Shown here one piece after another: positions 63,444-64,000 of a DNA stretch of 64,000 bases (the first letter of the stretch is position 1; the number at the start of each line of letters is the position of its first letter). The notes under the pieces were generated by a model that saw only the letters and a list, made by a program, of their open reading frames with translations, did not search any database and had not been told where the DNA came from. Source of the DNA: Candidatus Poribacteria bacterium (GTDB taxonomy: Bacteria; Poribacteria; WGA-4E; WGA-3G); the NCBI GenBank assembly GCA_012267415.1, contig JAAXGN010000153.1:62001-126000 (forward strand). Reading direction: 5' to 3'. The translations under genes were made by a program, and so were the position numbers.

Positions 63444-64000
63444 ATGTTCAAAAAAAAACGACTTATCGCGCCAGTGTTATCTTGTTTTTTGTTGTTTTTT
63501 GCAACTCTTGCTGCAACTTATGTTCTAAGTCGAACAGGAGCAATCTCTAACTTATTTCCAACCTCAGAACCGTTAGCGTCTTTTCAACAGTTTCACGTAA
63601 TTTCACATGATTTAGATGAAAGTGGTGACCTTAACGCTGAGTGTGAATTACAATTGGGGGGCGGTGTCCGATTAGCAGATTGGAACGATATTGTAGCATA
63701 TTACGAAGGTGGCGGATCATTGGATGAGTTCATTGCAGAGGTAAAGATGTCCATCAGGGATGATATGCGACCCTTCTTTGAACAGACTATACAGACCAAT
63801 AAAGAGAAAGCTGCATCAAAGTCAGATAATACATCAACATCAGAGACATATCATCATGAGTATAGAATCTCATTTAATGGCAACTTGCGATACGCGAATA
63901 CAGATAGACACTATTTTGTTGGCAGACACGACCATATCAAACCTTTAGGTTTCTTAGACCACGATGATCTAAACAATAACCAATTGAGTTTAGGTTCGTG
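63444..64000 (+). CDS. Exported protein of unknown function, N-terminal part (runs off window)
   Basis: The frame is open from ATG 63444 (GAGGT upstream) to the window end, at least 185 residues. It starts FKKKRLIAPVLSCFLLFF, a signal peptide or anchor, then a polar region with VRLADWNDIVAYYEGGGSLDEFIAEVKMSI and a His/Asp-rich end (DRHYFVGRHDHIKPLGFLDH). I do not recognise a domain. The rest lies outside the window. Confidence 0.7.
   Translation, partial: MFKKKRLIAPVLSCFLLFFATLAATYVLSRTGAISNLFPTSEPLASFQQFHVISHDLDESGDLNAECELQLGGGVRLADWNDIVAYYEGGGSLDEFIAEVKMSIRDDMRPFFEQTIQTNKEKAASKSDNTSTSETYHHEYRISFNGNLRYANTDRHYFVGRHDHIKPLGFLDHDDLNNNQLSLGS

Noticed and set aside
1..64000. tRNA or rRNA genes
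   Set aside because: I looked for T-loop-like and conserved rRNA motifs in the gaps and saw none; without a covariance search a miss is possible.

Overview
The window is a piece of a moderately AT-rich bacterial chromosome with no phage, CRISPR, rRNA or tRNA signal that I could find. The gene mix is secreted WD40 beta-propellers, TPR proteins, two members of the sulfatase superfamily, three Gfo/Idh/MocA proteins, a phytanoyl-CoA dioxygenase-type protein, a Uma2 nuclease and many small palindromic repeats. This looks most like Candidatus Poribacteria or a related marine or sponge-associated lineage. That placement is inference from gene content; there is no marker gene here that settles it.

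Layout. 1-2669 (+): the 3' end of argH, pyrF, and a sulfatase-fold protein without the usual Cys/Ser nucleophile. 2710-18742 (mostly -): four paralogous secreted WD40 proteins in one operon, an NADPH-flavin reductase on the other strand, a fifth WD40 protein fused to a trypsin-like protease but broken by a frameshift, and two membrane-anchored TPR proteins. 19106-22572 (-): a two-domain alpha/beta hydrolase (frameshifted) and a family III CoA-transferase. 22713-27578 (+): an oxidoreductase-like protein and four tandem secreted paralogs of unknown function. 27602-33722 (+): hemB, hemL, a polyprenyl diphosphate synthase, a duplicated-domain precorrin-2 dehydrogenase-like protein, a CcsA/HemX-like membrane protein and a DUF123 protein, which together suggest tetrapyrrole, quinone and cytochrome biogenesis. 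33747-39468: a canonical sulfatase, a nitrilase-family amidase, cysC, an FAH-family enzyme and a D-threonine aldolase-like enzyme. 39704-44551 (+): surface or periplasmic proteins (a PQQ-type propeller and two CBM9-like proteins), closed by a strong bidirectional terminator. 44621-53142: a DUF3500 protein, an ECF sigma/anti-sigma/TPR operon, folD, an SDR and a frameshifted S55-family lipoprotein. 53366-64000: two Gfo/Idh/MocA proteins, truA, an HD-domain protein coupled to a PhyH-like dioxygenase, Uma2, murA, hisD, DUF1028 and a truncated exported protein.

Two things stand out. First, intergenic gaps carry a family of short hairpins with one architecture (GTAG flank, a 7-9 bp stem, a 3-nt loop, a CCGT or CGTT flank) but different stem sequences. 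Several sit as inverted pairs, like enterobacterial BIMEs. Second, three large genes are each broken by a single-base indel in a short homopolymer (near 13609, 21231 and 52182). Either this assembly has residual indel errors or large exported or accessory proteins are decaying here. Anyone using this annotation should read those three pairs as single genes.
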